The notes: generated by a model not told the origin, from the sequence alone. Numbered from the stretch's first letter, positions 12,566 to 24,449 are shown. The stretch: 42,901 bases of DNA from Cochliopodium minus (GCA_024220525.1 JAMYWO010000044.1:10434-53334), one strand, 5' to 3'. Translations and numbers: made by a program.

Positions 12566-13286
12566 ATGACCTTTTATATCAAGGTTCATTTTTAAGAATA
12601 TCATTTAAAATTAAATTTTTATTTTCGAAATAATAGAGCACCGATTATTATTGTTATGGAATATTGGATGGAATTCAATTGGTAATTGATAGATCATAAA
12701 TTTTCACTTTAAAAATATTTATCTTTCAAGATATTGAGCGCATGTCTTGGAGGAATTTCATTTGCATTTTATTATGTGGATTATGGAGAAATATGGACTA
12801 TGGGAATTGTTTTAGCGAATGCATCTTACGCTATATTGAGCATATTCCAAATGATGCTCGATCCAGAAATAAAGATGATTTCAAAAAGATATACACTCAG
12901 TTATTTATTTTTGAATCTACTTCTCATTATTGCTGGCATTGCACATCTGGTATTATTAATAAAAATGCCAGAGATATTTGCAAATGTAAATTGCAATAAT
13001 TGTTCGATCTACAGCTATGATAGAGACATTGATATATGTAATAAATCGATCTATAATCTCTGCACCAAAACATCAAAATACAATTTGTTAATAATTGGAT
13101 ATTTTCCTTTCTTTACTACCTTGATTTTATTGAATGTAAAAAGAATTCTTTTTTCTTAATCTTATTCAATTAATTTTATTTTTGCTTTAAAAGATAATCA
13201 ATTCAGGAATATTTGCATCCTCTTATATATCAGTCACGAAAGAGGAGAAAAATGAAATTTTGTTGAGAGAACTTCAAAATCATTAA
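12566..13286 (+). CDS. Predicted four-span membrane protein
   Basis: Proposed exons 12566-12583, 12637-12681, 12731-13135 and 13194-13286 are all phase 0 and total 561 bases, 186 residues. The first 18-base exon (MTFYIK) uses a weak donor (GTTCAT), so the start is uncertain. The main exon and the last exon are secure. Hydrophobic segments lie near residues 15-35, 45-65, 80-105 and 140-165. A Cys-containing loop (VNCNNCSIYSYDRDIDICNK) between spans 3 and 4 is probably lumenal or extracellular, and a charged tail follows (VTKEEKNEILLRELQNH). I do not recognise the family. Topology resembles small four-span proteins, without a clear tetraspanin CCG motif. Confidence 0.65.
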
Positions 13287-13319
13287 TAATAAAAAAAATA
13301 AAAAACATAAAATTTTAAT

Positions 13320-14255
13320 TCAATTTATGAACCAATTGATTAAAGATTTAGATACTTTTTTGGAATCTGTTTCTATTTTGAGACTTTCTTCAGATATTTT
13401 TGATTCTTCAATGGGTAACAAGTGTTTAAGATTCTTCACCAATGTAGAGATTTCCTATTTTAATGCTTGAAAGAAAACATAAAAAAAAACGAGTAAAAGT
13501 GAAATTACACTCAAAGTAAACTCTGGGTGACTCTGGAAAGATAAAATATTGTCCCCCAATTTTAAAATTTGGTTTTTATCTTTAATGGTCTGCCCCAAAG
13601 ATATTGCACCTACTGGTACTTTTTAATAAAAAGAAATTATTTAAAAAAAAAAAGGTTTTTTTAAACAAAAGTGTATTACATTTAGAAACGTAATCTTGAT
13701 GTGTTTCGTAAATCTAAATTCAAATTTAAATTTAATTAAAAATAAAAAAAGTAATATATATATTATACTTTTAGATTATTTTCTCCAAAAAACCTTTTTC
13801 CCTCTTCATTCAGTTCAATTTCAAATAACCCAATTTCCCATCCCAACTCATTTTTTTTGACTTCTCCACCAAGGGCTTGTGCAATAATTTGATGACCAAA
13901 GCTGCTAATAAAATTAAACATTTACAAAATTCTAGTTTATTTTACCATATTCCAAGTATTTTCTTTTTATGATCTTTCATTTCTAAAATAAACTTTTCCA
14001 ATTTTCTCATCCAATCAAATGATTCATACACAGATCTTGGTCTATATTATTTGTAATTAATATATAAAATATCAGAATGAAAAGTTACGATCCAGTGATT
14101 ATAGCAATATCAAAATCAAAATCATTTGGAAATTTATCATTGCATACTTCAAATCCTCTGAATGAAGCACTTTCTAATTCTGAAAATAGATTTTTGTACA
14201 ATTCCATATAATCTTGTATTTCTATTGTATCACATATCAAAAGAATTATCCTCAT
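13320..14255 (-). CDS. Class I glutamine amidotransferase-like protein
   Basis: Six exons (14255-14089, 14041-13946, 13901-13769, 13713-13680, 13618-13509, 13454-13320) give 224 residues. The fold signature is complete. The nucleophile elbow GICFGHQ is rebuilt across an intron with Cys88 as nucleophile. It is followed by IAQALGGEV, the ETHQDYV segment, and the His-Glu dyad in SFQSHPEF (His174, Glu176). Length and motif order match the stand-alone GATase1 proteins related to GMP-synthase glutaminase (yeast YLR126C type), with no synthetase domain attached. It should hydrolyse glutamine or a gamma-glutamyl compound, but the physiological substrate cannot be read from sequence. The ATG at 14255 is preferred to the upstream non-ATG frame extension. 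Confidence 0.85.
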
Positions 14256-14415
14256 CCTCAAAAATTTCTTTCTATTTGAAGGTATCAAATTTTTTTTTTC
14301 TTTTTTAATATATTAGCATCCTAATTAAATATAGAGAATGTTTTTTATTAATAAAATTGATATAAAAAAACATTTAAAATTAAAATTTATAAAAAAAAAA
14401 TTAAAAAGCTTGAAA

Positions 14416-15379
14416 ATGAGTAAAAAAGCACCTGCTAAAAAGGTAAAGAATGTTTTATAAATTCTTTAATGAGATTTGGAATTATATAACTATATTGGAA
14501 ATGAAAAGATTATATTTTCTTTTATTCATATCAATACAATTATATAAATAGGAAGCGCCAAAGGAATCAGTCAAAACCGAAGCAAAGAAGGGAGCAAAGA
14601 AATTGTTGAAAAAGGATCCATCTAAATCTGACGCAAAGAAAAGATCCTTTCAAAATAGAGCAAAGAAGCCAAGAAAAACTAAAGAAGAAGAATTACAATC
14701 TTGGATCCCAGTTACCAAATTGGGAAGATTAGTTAAAGCTGGTTCTATTACCTCTCTTGAACAAATTTATTATTTCTCCATGCCTGTAAAGGAGGTTGAA
14801 ATTATTGAAAAATTCCTTCCTAATCTTCAAGATGAAGTCATGTCCATCAAGCCAGTCCAAAAACAAACCCGTGCAGGTCAAAGAACTCGTTTTAAAGCTT
14901 TTGCAGTTGTTGGAGATAAAAATGGACATGTTGGTTTGGGTGTAAAATGCTCAAAGGAAGTTGCTAATGCTATTCGTGCAGCTTTAATTGTTGCTAAACT
15001 TGCAATTATTCCTGTTCGTAGAGGTTTTTGGGGTAACAGAGTTGGAAAGGTTCACACTGTTCCATCCAAAATCACCGGAAAATGCGGTGGTGTTTCTGTA
15101 CGTTTGATCCCTGCACCTAGAGGTACTGGTCTCGTTGCTGCAAAAGCTCCAAAAAGAGTATTGCAACTTGCTGGTATCGAAGATGTATTCACTAACTCCA
15201 AGGGACACACCTCCACCCTTGGAAACTTTATTAAAGCTTGTTATTTCGCTTTATCTGGAACTTATTCTTATCTTACTCCTGATATCTGGAAAGAGACTCC
15301 TCTTGTTCCTCACCCTTTTGTTACTTATTCTGGATTCCTCGAGGGAAAGAAAACCAAAAGAGATGAAGAAAAAAATTAA
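14416..15379 (+). CDS. rps2: Cytosolic small-subunit ribosomal protein uS5 (RPS2)
   Basis: Two exons (14416-14442 and 14552-15379) encode 284 residues. A Lys/Ala-rich N-terminus precedes the eukaryotic uS5 core. It contains the S5 domain motif (residues ~105-175: [29 protein letters not shown]), the conserved [16 protein letters not shown] segment, and the C-terminal S5 fold with [20 protein letters not shown] and [20 protein letters not shown]. uS5 lies at the mRNA entry tunnel of the 40S subunit and contributes to decoding fidelity. The first exon is only nine codons, a layout common for ribosomal protein genes, with an intron near the start codon. Codon use here is less extreme than in neighbouring genes, as expected for a highly expressed gene. 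Confidence 0.97.
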
Positions 15380-15600
15380 AATAAGTTATATTTAATAAAT
15401 TTATAATAAACCTTATTGTTCTGTTTAAATTCATATTTTCTCAATGTTTAAAATAATATTTTTCCTGAAAATACTTAATGATCTGTAAATTTTGCTTTTT
15501 GATTGATCGTATGACTATCATTTTGACAGTAACAAATTTTTGAATACAAATTTTTGAAAAAATTATCTTTATTTTTCTTTGTGATATTATATATATAAAT

Positions 15601-16362
15601 TTAATTTGTCAATTGTTTGATTGGTACAGTGAATTCATAATCAATATCAGTGAGAGCTCCAACAGGACAAACATCAACAAGGTTTCCTGAAACCTCAGAA
15701 TCCATAATTCTTTCAATGTAGGTACCAATTTCCATTGCACCTCCTCTTCCAGTTGTTCCCAAAGTTGGAACACCTGCAATTTCGCTAGCAAATCTAACAC
15801 ATCTTGTGCAATGAATGCATCTGGTCATTATAGTTTTAATGACAGGTCCAAGATTTTTGTTTGAAACAGCTCTTTTAGTTTCATAGAATCTACCTCTATC
15901 AGATCCAAAAATCATCGCTTGATCTTGAAGATCACATTCTCCTCCTTGATCACAAATAGGGCAATCCAAAGGATGATTTGCCAATAAAAATTCCATCACT
16001 CCTTCTCTTGCTTTTTTTACGAGCATAGTGTTTGTATATACTCTCATATTTGGCATTACAGGCATAGCACAAGATGCAATTGGTTTAGGAGATTTTGCAA
16101 CTTCTACAAGGCACATTCTGCAATTACCTGCGATGCTCAATTTTTCGTGATAACAAAATCTTGGGATTTCTATTCCAACTTCTGTTGCCGCTTGAAGAAT
16201 AGTTGTACCTGGATCTACTCTTACAGGTTTATCATTTATAAATAATTCAACTGTTGAATATTTTAATTTAAAGAATCCATTATAATTTGTAAATAGCGAT
16301 TTCTTGGTGTTTTTGTTGAAAACTTTTTTGATTTTGTTATTTTTTCTGAAAATCCCCTTCAT
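15601..16362 (-). CDS. Complex I NDUFS1/Nad11 iron-sulfur domain, encoded alone
   Basis: Single exon, 253 residues. The first ~35 residues are basic and Asn/Lys-rich, fitting a mitochondrial presequence. The rest is the N-terminal half of the 75-kDa complex I subunit. Cluster N1b ligands are C70, C81, C84 and C98. The His-Cys3 cluster N5 ligands are H130, C134, C137 and C143. The N4 ligands are C182, C185, C188 and C232. The sequence [20 protein letters not shown] is typical of mitochondrial NDUFS1 rather than hydrogenase. The protein stops about 20 residues after the last ligand, whereas full-length subunits continue for ~450 more residues of molybdopterin-like fold. No donor site or continuing frame follows. 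The product should pass electrons from FMN clusters towards the quinone site in the complex I matrix arm. The missing half is presumably encoded elsewhere. Confidence 0.93.
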   Translation of the reverse strand: MKGIFRKNNKIKKVFNKNTKKSLFTNYNGFFKLKYSTVELFINDKPVRVDPGTTILQAATEVGIEIPRFCYHEKLSIAGNCRMCLVEVAKSPKPIASCAMPVMPNMRVYTNTMLVKKAREGVMEFLLANHPLDCPICDQGGECDLQDQAMIFGSDRGRFYETKRAVSNKNLGPVIKTIMTRCIHCTRCVRFASEIAGVPTLGTTGRGGAMEIGTYIERIMDSEVSGNLVDVCPVGALTDIDYEFTVPIKQLTN

Positions 16363-16645
16363 TTTTTTTTTTTATAATTTTTAATTTTTTTTCATATAAT
16401 TGAAGATTGAGAATTGTTGTTCTTCATCTTTGATCATGCTTTCTCTTTGAATTATAAAAATATATTACTTGGATTATTTCTTTGAGGTTTATTTTTTATC
16501 TTTGGAAAAGATTAATTTGTTGTAAATCCTCAGGACAAACCATTATTTGATCATTATGATGTAATTTTTTCAAATCAAAAATAAAAAAAGTTTGTTTGTC
16601 TCAATAAAAATAAATATTTGAACATTGCCAATAATAAAAAAAAAA
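16363..16645. promoter_or_regulatory. Divergent promoter region between the complex I and proteasome genes
   Basis: These 283 AT-rich bases separate the start codons of two divergently transcribed housekeeping genes and must hold both promoters. Both start codons are preceded by A-runs when read in the sense direction, as seen at most starts in this window. I recognise no specific factor site. Confidence 0.5.
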
Positions 16646-17513
16646 ATGAATCTTAATTTTGATTTTTTGGAAGATAATGAAGATAATGGTACATATTTAA
16701 AACCAATTGAAGAATTGGAACAAAATAAATTTCAATTGGCGCCTGTCTCAAATGTAATATAAAAATACGCTAAAAAAATAAATATTTAAAGTAAATATAA
16801 AAATATTTCAAAAAAATTAGCCTGGATTCTTTATAAATGATGTATTTGAAAACAAAAGAGCACCAGAACGTATCCATATGGCGCATGGTACAACAACTTT
16901 AGGATTCAGATTTAAAGGAGGAATAATTATAGCAGTAGATTCCAGATCTACAATGGGATCATATATTGCTTCTCAAAGTGTGAAAAAGGTAATTGAAATT
17001 AATCCATATCTCCTCGGAACAATGGCAGGAGGAGCAGCAGATTGTTCCTTTTGGGAAAGAGAATTGGGAAGACAATGTAGATTATTTGAATTGAGAAACA
17101 AAGAGAGGATTTCTGTAGCAGCAGCCTCCAAAATCTTATCCAACATTACCTACCAATACAAAGGATATGGTTTGAGTATGGGAACCATGATTGCAGGATG
17201 GGATAAAACTGGACCTCATCTTCACTATGTAGACAGTGATGGTTCTAGAATCAAGGGTGATTTGTTCTCTGTAGGTTCTGGTTCAACCTATGCTTATGGT
17301 ATTTTGGATTCTGGCTATCATTATGACCTCTCTGATGAGGATGCTCAAGAGTTAGGTCGTAGATCTATTTATGCTGCCACCCATAGAGATGCTTACTCTG
17401 GTGGTACCATCAATCTTTATCATGTCAAACAAAACGGTTGGGTTAAAATCTCTTCTGAAGATCAAAATGAACTCCATTATAATAAGTATACCATCAATAA
17501 AAATGTCAATTAA
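16646..17513 (+). CDS. psmB5: 20S proteasome subunit beta-5 (chymotrypsin-like)
   Basis: Two exons (16646-16753, 16821-17513) encode 266 residues. A 59-residue propeptide ends in HG. Cleavage before TTTLGF exposes the catalytic Thr60 (Thr1 of the mature subunit). Asp76 (Asp17), Lys92 (Lys33) and Met104 (Met45 in [10 protein letters not shown]) are in register, and Met45 identifies the beta-5 S1 pocket. The [20 protein letters not shown] and [14 protein letters not shown] segments complete the fold. The subunit gives the 20S core its activity after hydrophobic residues in ubiquitin-dependent and -independent protein turnover. It is divergent from the complex I gene and 107 bases upstream of the next gene. 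Confidence 0.96.
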
Positions 17514-17620
17514 ATTGTTTATCAATTTTGATCCAAATTTAGAAAAATATTAAACTTCTTTTTATTGTATCTTGTTATCAACCCAAAATATCATTTAATT
17601 TTGATCGAAAAAAAAAAAAA

Positions 17621-18676
17621 ATGGGGAATATGCAGATCATCAAAGAGTACATTGATAGTGAATTTGAGAGAATATTATCCAAAATCCATGAATATGAATC
17701 CAATAAAGGATTTGAGAAGAGAGATTACATTGTAAGACAAAAAAAAATATTTTTTTTTCAAATAAATGTACGAATAAAAATTTAAAAGGTGATAGATCAG
17801 ATATTGGATATTAGAAATAAGAAAGATATTCAGATAGATCTTACTCATATGGGTATCATCTTTTTTAATGAAATAATATAAAATTAAATGGAAAATGTGA
17901 AAAATTAAAAGGGATATTGTTTACATTGGATAATGGATTGAAAGGATATTTTGTCAAAGAAGATTTCATTTATTTTGCGGAATATTGTTCAAGCAAAATG
18001 GATGATTGGTAATGGACAATAGATTTATCTTGAATATATCACTTTAATGTTTTTCAATCAAAAATAGGAAAGGATTAAATTTTCAAGTAATAGATATTTT
18101 GTTTTAAAAATTTTGGGATACTTTAAAATTAACTTTTTTAAGAATCAATTGCAAGCTCATTGCTCGTTGATGATGTGGAAGAAAGTGTGCATGAAGGGAG
18201 GCAAAGAGTTGTTCACAGAATGGTTCGTGAGGGTTCTAAAGTGGAGTGCGACCTATCACTTGCTCCTCGAGAAGAAAGAAGAAGAAGTTGACAGGACCAA
18301 CTCTGTCTCCTCTTCCAACTCTTCCGTAGATTCGGAAGATGAAAACTCGAGCGAGGATTCTTCAACTTCTTCAAACACAGATACTGAATCGAGTTCTTCC
18401 AATGATATACCTAATATTGATAAGGTTGAGTTTCTTAGTGAATCCACTTTGATGACTTTACACACTTTGTTCTCTATTTCTGATGGCTATGGCATTTCTT
18501 TCAATGATTTCTTGGGTCTATGTCAGAAGTCAGGTGAGGACAGGGGCGAGCTTAATTTGGATGATGTTGGGCTTGATGACAAGGTTCCTCTTTCTGTTCT
18601 CAAGGAGTTTGGCTACGACTTTATAAATGGATACATCAATTTGATGGAGTCTCTTGGTTTTGATCGAGACATTTGA
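17621..18676 (+). CDS. Hypothetical protein with Ser/Asp/Glu-rich linker
   Basis: Five exons (17621-17731, 17789-17852, 17912-18008, 18068-18086, 18143-18676) total 825 bases, 274 residues. Exon 4 is only 19 bases. I do not recognise a family. The N-terminal half alternates charged helices and aromatic segments (FVKEDFIYFAEYCSSKMDDW). A Trp-rich helix (ELFTEWFVRVLKWSATYHLL) is followed by an acidic low-complexity linker of Ser, Asp, Glu and Thr. The C-terminal domain of about 85 residues carries a possible EF-hand-like helix (ISDGYGISFNDFLGLCQKSG), but a complete calcium loop is not evident. It is probably soluble and cytosolic or nuclear. Splice phases agree throughout, so the exon structure is more certain than any function. 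Confidence 0.72.
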
Positions 18677-18832
18677 TTTTTTTTTTTTTTTCGATTTTCT
18701 TTTATTTTATTGTATATATCTTTAAAAGATTAATTAAATTCAAGAAATTTTTATTTTCAAAATTTTTTTTAAAAAATCATATTTTTTCTGGAGTGAGAAA
18801 TAACCCATTTTTGACAGAGAGTGTTACCCCGG

Positions 18833-21522
18833 CTACAAAAAAAAAATTAATAATTCTTTTTTGAAGATGATTATTAAAATATTTTTACTTTGAATATCCA
18901 ATTTTTGGGATCTTTTTGTTGGTAAAAACCTAAATTTGCAGAGAATAAAAGAAACGGTGACCATTAATTCATCCATAGCAAGTCTCTGTCCCAAACAGAT
19001 ACGAGGTCCCATTTGAAAAGGAATGAAAGGAGGGTAAGTAGATTTGTCAGAAACAACATCATGTTTTCCATTTTTTCCCATCCATCTTTCTGGTCTGAAT
19101 TCTTCAGGTTCATCCCAATAGTCACTGTGTCTTCCAAACAACCAAGCAGACCAAGCAACTACCGTTCCCTTTTTGACTTTTATTCCGTTAGGTAGAGTAT
19201 CATCGCTTTGGCATATTTTAGGATCTAAAGGGACAGGAGGAGCCAATCTAATGAATAAGTGGAATTTTTATAGATAATTCAAGAAATAAATCTTTCTTTT
19301 TTTTTTTTTTACCTTAAAGTTTCATTGATGACAGCTTTTAAGTAAACCATTTGGTCCATAATGTCATATTCTAAATAGAAAATATTTTAGGGTATTTCAC
19401 CAAAATTTTTATATGAAATTTTTTTTACCAAACTGGCTGCCATTGTTTGTCAAACTAACAATTTCTTCCCTCAACACTTTTTCAACCCTTTCATTCTGTG
19501 AAACATAATGAAATAGCCAAGTCAAAGTTTGTCCGGTTCTAATAATTTTATTTTTGAAAATTTAATTATAAAAAAAATTTTTTAAATTACGTGTCTTTTC
19601 CTGCCAACATAAAATTGACTAGAGCATCTTTGAGATACTCTCTGGTGAAGGGCTGATTATTTTCGTCTTTTGAGCTCAAATAGAGTCCAAGAATATCATC
19701 TGTCTAATAATTTAATATTAAAGAAAGAAAACTTAAAAATTAAAAAAAATTTAAAATTAAAAAAATTTAAAAATTTAAAATTAAAAAAATTTAAAAATTA
19801 AAAATGAAAAAATTTAGAAATAAAAATAATTATACTTGTGTCGGAAGATTTTTTTTGATAGCGTCGATTCTTTTGTCTATAATATCATAAATGAGGTTGT
19901 CACAAATGGCCTTGTTCTCTCTGAAAATAAAATAGTTTGTTTTAAATTTCAAAATTTTTTTTTTGAAAATTTTCTTTAAATTTTAATTTTTTATTTTATG
20001 TTTTATTTAATTTTTTATTTTTAGTTTTTAAACTTTTTTTTTCTATCTTTTTTTATTTTTTTTATTTTAACCTGAAATCCTTTTCGCTTCTGGTCCAAGG
20101 AGTAAACTTCCACAAAGGAAAAACGAAGCGATAAGTGATACACCTAAGACATATTTCGAAAGAACGCTGGAAAGGGTTGTTCTCTTCTTTCGATAACGAA
20201 TCAAAGTGATAATCAAACGCCAACTCACAAAAAGTTTCTAATGTGTATGCGTTGAAAAGTTTTTGTATATCAATTTCCTGGAAAATATTTTGAATAAGAC
20301 GAGGAAAAAAAAAATGTCAAAAAAATTTAAAAAAAATAAAATTAAAAAAATTAAAAATTATTAAAAAATTTAAATGAAACTTTCAAATAATTTTATAAAA
20401 TAAAAAACCATATTTTAAATTATTTTTTTTTTTTTTTGATTTTTATTTTAAGAAAAACTCAACTTATTTGTTTTTTCTTCATCTTACATTTCCAATGTTG
20501 TTGCCAAGAAATTTTAGGAGGTAATCTGTGTGTTTTTTGTAAATGGGAACAAATTTTTTGAGCGATTTTTTTTTGAAGAGATGTGATGCCAACTTTCTGT
20601 TACTTTTCCATTTATCTCCATTGATCTTGAAAAATTAATTATTTTAATTGTATATTTTTTTTAATAATTTTTAATTTTTAAAATTTTTTTTTTTATTTTT
20701 AAAATTTTAGTATCACCAAATATTTAAAAAAATTTTACAACTTGATCAAAATTTTGTTAATTAAAATTTTCTCCAAAAAAAAAATTTTTTTTTTTTTTGA
20801 AAAATGTTTTTTATACTGAAAATTCCTTGTCCCAAAAAGTCGGTCAAGTTGGCAACCAAGAGACCTCCCTTTTGATAATTGTCGAAATTTGATCTGAGTG
20901 TGTAGTCTGCAACTTCTACATCACAAGTAGTAATAACCCAAGGTCTCAAAAGAGGCCTAAAATATTTTTTAAAAAAAAAACAAAAAATAAAAATTAAAAA
21001 AAATAAACAAAAAAAAACATAAAAGATTTGATAAATCAAAATTTGATAAAAACTAAAAAAGTTGATGATTAAATAAAATTTATTGCAATCCTTCATTTAA
21101 TAACTTTTTTTTATTTTAAATTTACCCTTTGAATGAAAAGGTTTTTCCGTACTGTTTGCACATTAGTTCCAAGTTTCTTTTTAAACAAAATTGTTTAAAA
21201 AAAAAATTTATTAAATGAAGGATTACTTACTTATAATAATCATCGAATCTTCTCACCTATTTAGAATTTAATTCGCCAAAATTTGGATATGTCAAATATA
21301 AATGCTTTCATTAAAAATTTAATCCTTCATTTTACCAACCATAAAAAATTGAAAAAGATGGGTATTCCTTGTGGTCCTTTGGTGGGTCTCGTAGACTTTA
21401 TAAAATTTATATATTCCAAATTTTAGGGAAATAAGATGGGAAAGAAAAAAAAATGTTACTAGAGTATAGACAAATTGGATCAATGAAATGACGATGAAAA
21501 TAAGGAAAATGGTCAACAGCAT
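18833..21522 (-). CDS. Microsomal cytochrome P450, CYP86/94-like, with one frameshift
   Basis: A many-exon P450 with an N-terminal membrane anchor (MLLTIFLIFIVISLIQFVYT). The proline hinge TKGPQGIP follows in a different frame. Removing one A near 21,390 would connect the two. Further on are the C-helix WKSNRKLASHLFKKKSLKK, the I-helix oxygen-activation motif AGKDTTGQTLTWLF, the K-helix ETLR, the PERW motif in EEFRPERWMGK, and the haem loop PFQMGPRICLGQR with its Cys ligand. APPVPLDPKIC resembles fatty-acid omega-hydroxylases of the CYP86/94/704 and CYP52/4 type, so long-chain fatty acid hydroxylation is a reasonable guess. Exons near 21,233-21,258 and the junctions I checked have compatible phases. 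The frameshift is more probably a homopolymer error than decay, because everything downstream is intact. Confidence 0.85.
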
Positions 21523-21696
21523 TTTTTTGTTTTTTTTTTTTCGATTTTTTTTTGAAAATTTTTTATATTTTTGGGATTAATATATGGTAACGAGTTAAAT
21601 AATAATATATTTTTTGATGTTTAGTTAAAAAAGAATTTTTAAAATTTTTTTTATATCCGCTTCAACAAAAAAAAGAAAAATTAAATTTAAATTCGT

Positions 21697-24237
21697 TTAA
21701 TAATAGTATATTTGAGAGTAAATAAGAGTGATTAAGGCTAAAATGACTTTAGGAACTTTATGAAGTGAAAGGGTTTGAGATTTGTTTCTGGCATGTACAC
21801 ACAAAAAGAGATGGAAGACAGCATTCTTGAAAGGATCGGGCCATCCTACGTGTTCTATTTAAAAATGTTGTTTTTTTTTTGAATAATAATGTTTAAAAGT
21901 ATTTGTATTCACCATCTTTTGACCAAAGCATGTTGCGCGATCCTATTGAAAAAAAAAAAACGTAAAAAATTTAAATGAAATAAGAAAAATCTTGCAATAA
22001 TTAATAAAGAAAATGAAGATTTGAAAAAAATTTATTCACTTTATTAAATGAAAATTATAAAACTATTTTTAATAATGAAAAGAGATTTTTTAAAAATTAC
22101 CAGAATAGGGAGTAAAATAGGCATTTTCACGAAGTAAAATTTCTTGTTTGTTGTTAACAAATTTAAAGGAAGAACCAATGTGAGGCACAACATACAGATT
22201 ACCATAAGTGCTGAAAATTTTCTTGATTTGGTGGGGTTGAAGATCACTTATTTTTTCTATCGATGAATCTCCATCTTCGTGTTTCACTGGTGTTTTATTT
22301 CTTTGCCAAAAATAGATACTAAAATAATAAATATAATTAAAAAACAAAAATAAAAAAAAAATTTTGAAAAATGAAAAATTTTAAATATTATCATATTAAT
22401 TTAGTCCAAATAAATAAATTGTTACCCATTATCAGCTACAGCTGTCATACAAAACCCACCACATGAAACCTTCATTTTATAAAATTGATAATTTTTTTTT
22501 ATTTGACTTTAAAAATCAAAGTATTTCATTATAAAATATATGGAAAAAAATAAAAAAAAAAATGAACTTTAGTTAAAATAAACTTTTAATTAAATAAAAA
22601 TAAAAATTTGAACTTAAAATTGAATATTTTGTTACGTTGTACCACTTTTTAGCTCCAAAAATTTTGGGAACGAAAATTGGTCCCATTCCCAAAAACAAAT
22701 TGCTGTGGCCAGGGCTTATTCCCCATAATTGATCTTATTATAGAGATTTTTAAAAAGTCGATATCATAATAAATCTAATTTAAAAAATCAAGCTACCGTC
22801 CATTGTTATCTAGTTTTTGTATAAAATTAATTATTTTATTGCTTAAATTTAAACTTTATTTATTATTTATTTTTGATTATTGGATTATTTTCATTTTTTT
22901 TATTTTATTTATTATTTTATTTTTTATTACTCCGATGGTGTGATTTGACCCACATGCTATTCTCTTGAAAGCCACAGGACAGTCAATATATCTTGGCATA
23001 TCAGAAGTGAGGTTTTTGTAGAAATTATCTTTGTAAAATTGAAATTTTTTTTTTTTTTTGAGTTTAATGTTAATATTTATTTCACTTTTTAATTAAAAAT
23101 TCATTTTTTGATTTAAACAATTTTATTTTTTTATTTTATTTTGATTGTTGATTTTTTATTTTTTTCATTAATATAAAAAATTTTGAATAAATTTATACCT
23201 TTGTTGTTTTGTCCAATATGTATCAATTTTCCGTTTCTTAGTAAAATGTAAGCAAAATAAAATCCTTTCGGAGAGAATTAAAAATAAATTCAAAAAATAA
23301 AAAAAAATGAAAAATTTTTTTTTAAAAAATAAATAAATTGTAAAAATAAAAAAAATTGAATTAAAATGATTCAAAAATTCTACCACAAGCAAAAGCTTCA
23401 ACTTGAATTTCTTCATTATTCAAACCTTCAATATCTTTGAGTTGAACAGGCCTAAGAGTTTTTTCTTCACTGCCAGAAGAACTCAAATTTCCTCCATTAG
23501 AATTTGTCATTAAAGTACCATCTTCCAACAAACACATCAGGTGGGATCCACCCACAGCCATCCTAACTACTTTTTTGTTTGAAGTGAATTTGAAATCTTC
23601 TTTATAGTTTTCTATAGTCACTCCGTCATTAAACAAATAATACGTCTCACTGCTCCCTTTTTATTTTGAAATAAAATTAAATTAAAAAAAAGCATTAAAT
23701 TTCAAATTAAAAATTAAAAAATTGTATTTCTTTCGTTTCATAATAGATTAATTTTGAAAATGACGAAATAGGGTGGTATTATATTATTCAGTTTTTGTAT
23801 AAAAATAAATTTGAATAAAGATAAAAAAGAGATATTGGAATATATTTGGTTAAACATAATCCATCCAAGTTTATAATTATATTTAAAAAAAATATATGGG
23901 AATATTCAAACAAATAATTTGAAGATTAAATTTTTATAAATGAATCATAAAGAGAAACAAAGTTAATTTTACCTTTTATAATATTATATGTATTTGGTGG
24001 TGTTGGAATTTTAGTTTGATTATCTCCATTATACCACTTGATTTTTGGTTTTTCTTTGTTTTCTGTATTTCCTTTGATCACGTAATAAACAAATTCATAT
24101 CCAAGTGATGAGTAACATGGAGGTATCGCTGGATCAAGTTCGAGACAAACTTTCATTGATAAAATAAAATGAGTTAACTGAATATTTATAATATGAAAAT
24201 TACAATCTGTGGATTTAAGAGGATTTTTTAATTTCAT
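21697..24237 (-). CDS. RCC1-repeat protein, eleven exons including a 13-base exon
   Basis: Exons 24237-24204, 24149-23973, 23656-23384, 23264-23199, 23028-22931, 22809-22797, 22733-22636, 22469-22426, 22318-22101, 21942-21913 and 21854-21697 total 1,209 bases, 402 residues. RCC1-type blades are visible: VVRMAVGGSHLMCLLEDGTL, FACGFYFAYILLRNGKLIHI, KRIACGSNHTIGITMDDQLW and VSCGGFCMTAVADNGIYFW. The third requires the 13-base exon 6. The C-terminal ~110 residues are not RCC1-like and contain a helical segment PFKNAVFHLFLCVHARNKS that may be an adaptor domain. RCC1-like propellers act as GTPase exchange factors or ubiquitin-ligase substrate receptors, and this one cannot be assigned to either. An alternative upstream start at 24273 is in frame. 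Confidence 0.85.
22797..22809 (-). other. 13-nucleotide microexon of the RCC1-repeat gene
   Basis: ATAACAATGGACG is bounded by AG upstream and GT downstream (sense strand). It restores the canonical blade sequence H-T-I-G-I-T-M-D-D-Q-L-W. Skipping it would shift the frame of all later exons. Confidence 0.8.
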
Positions 24238-24449
24238 TTTTTTTATTTGCTTCAACAAATAATATAATCTCATTTAAATCAACAGAAGATATATTTTTTC
24301 ATTCTTTTGAAAATTCCAGTAAATAATTTTTATTTTAATAAAAACAGCAATTTCCATGATTTTAAGCTTGAAATGATTTGATAAACAGAACTCAAAAAGT
24401 TGATGCAGAAATTTCAAGATTTTTTTAAAATATCACATATAAAAAAAAA

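Noticed and set aside
14416-15379. Mitochondrial origin of the S5 ribosomal protein
   Set aside because: The eukaryotic-type N-terminus and the [20 protein letters not shown] segment are those of cytosolic RPS2, and there is no presequence.
15601-16362. Possible HoxU or [FeFe]-hydrogenase N-terminal domain instead of complex I
   Set aside because: The length fits HoxU, but the sequence [20 protein letters not shown] and the LGTTGRGG segment are those of mitochondrial NDUFS1, and the window's P450 argues for an aerobic host.
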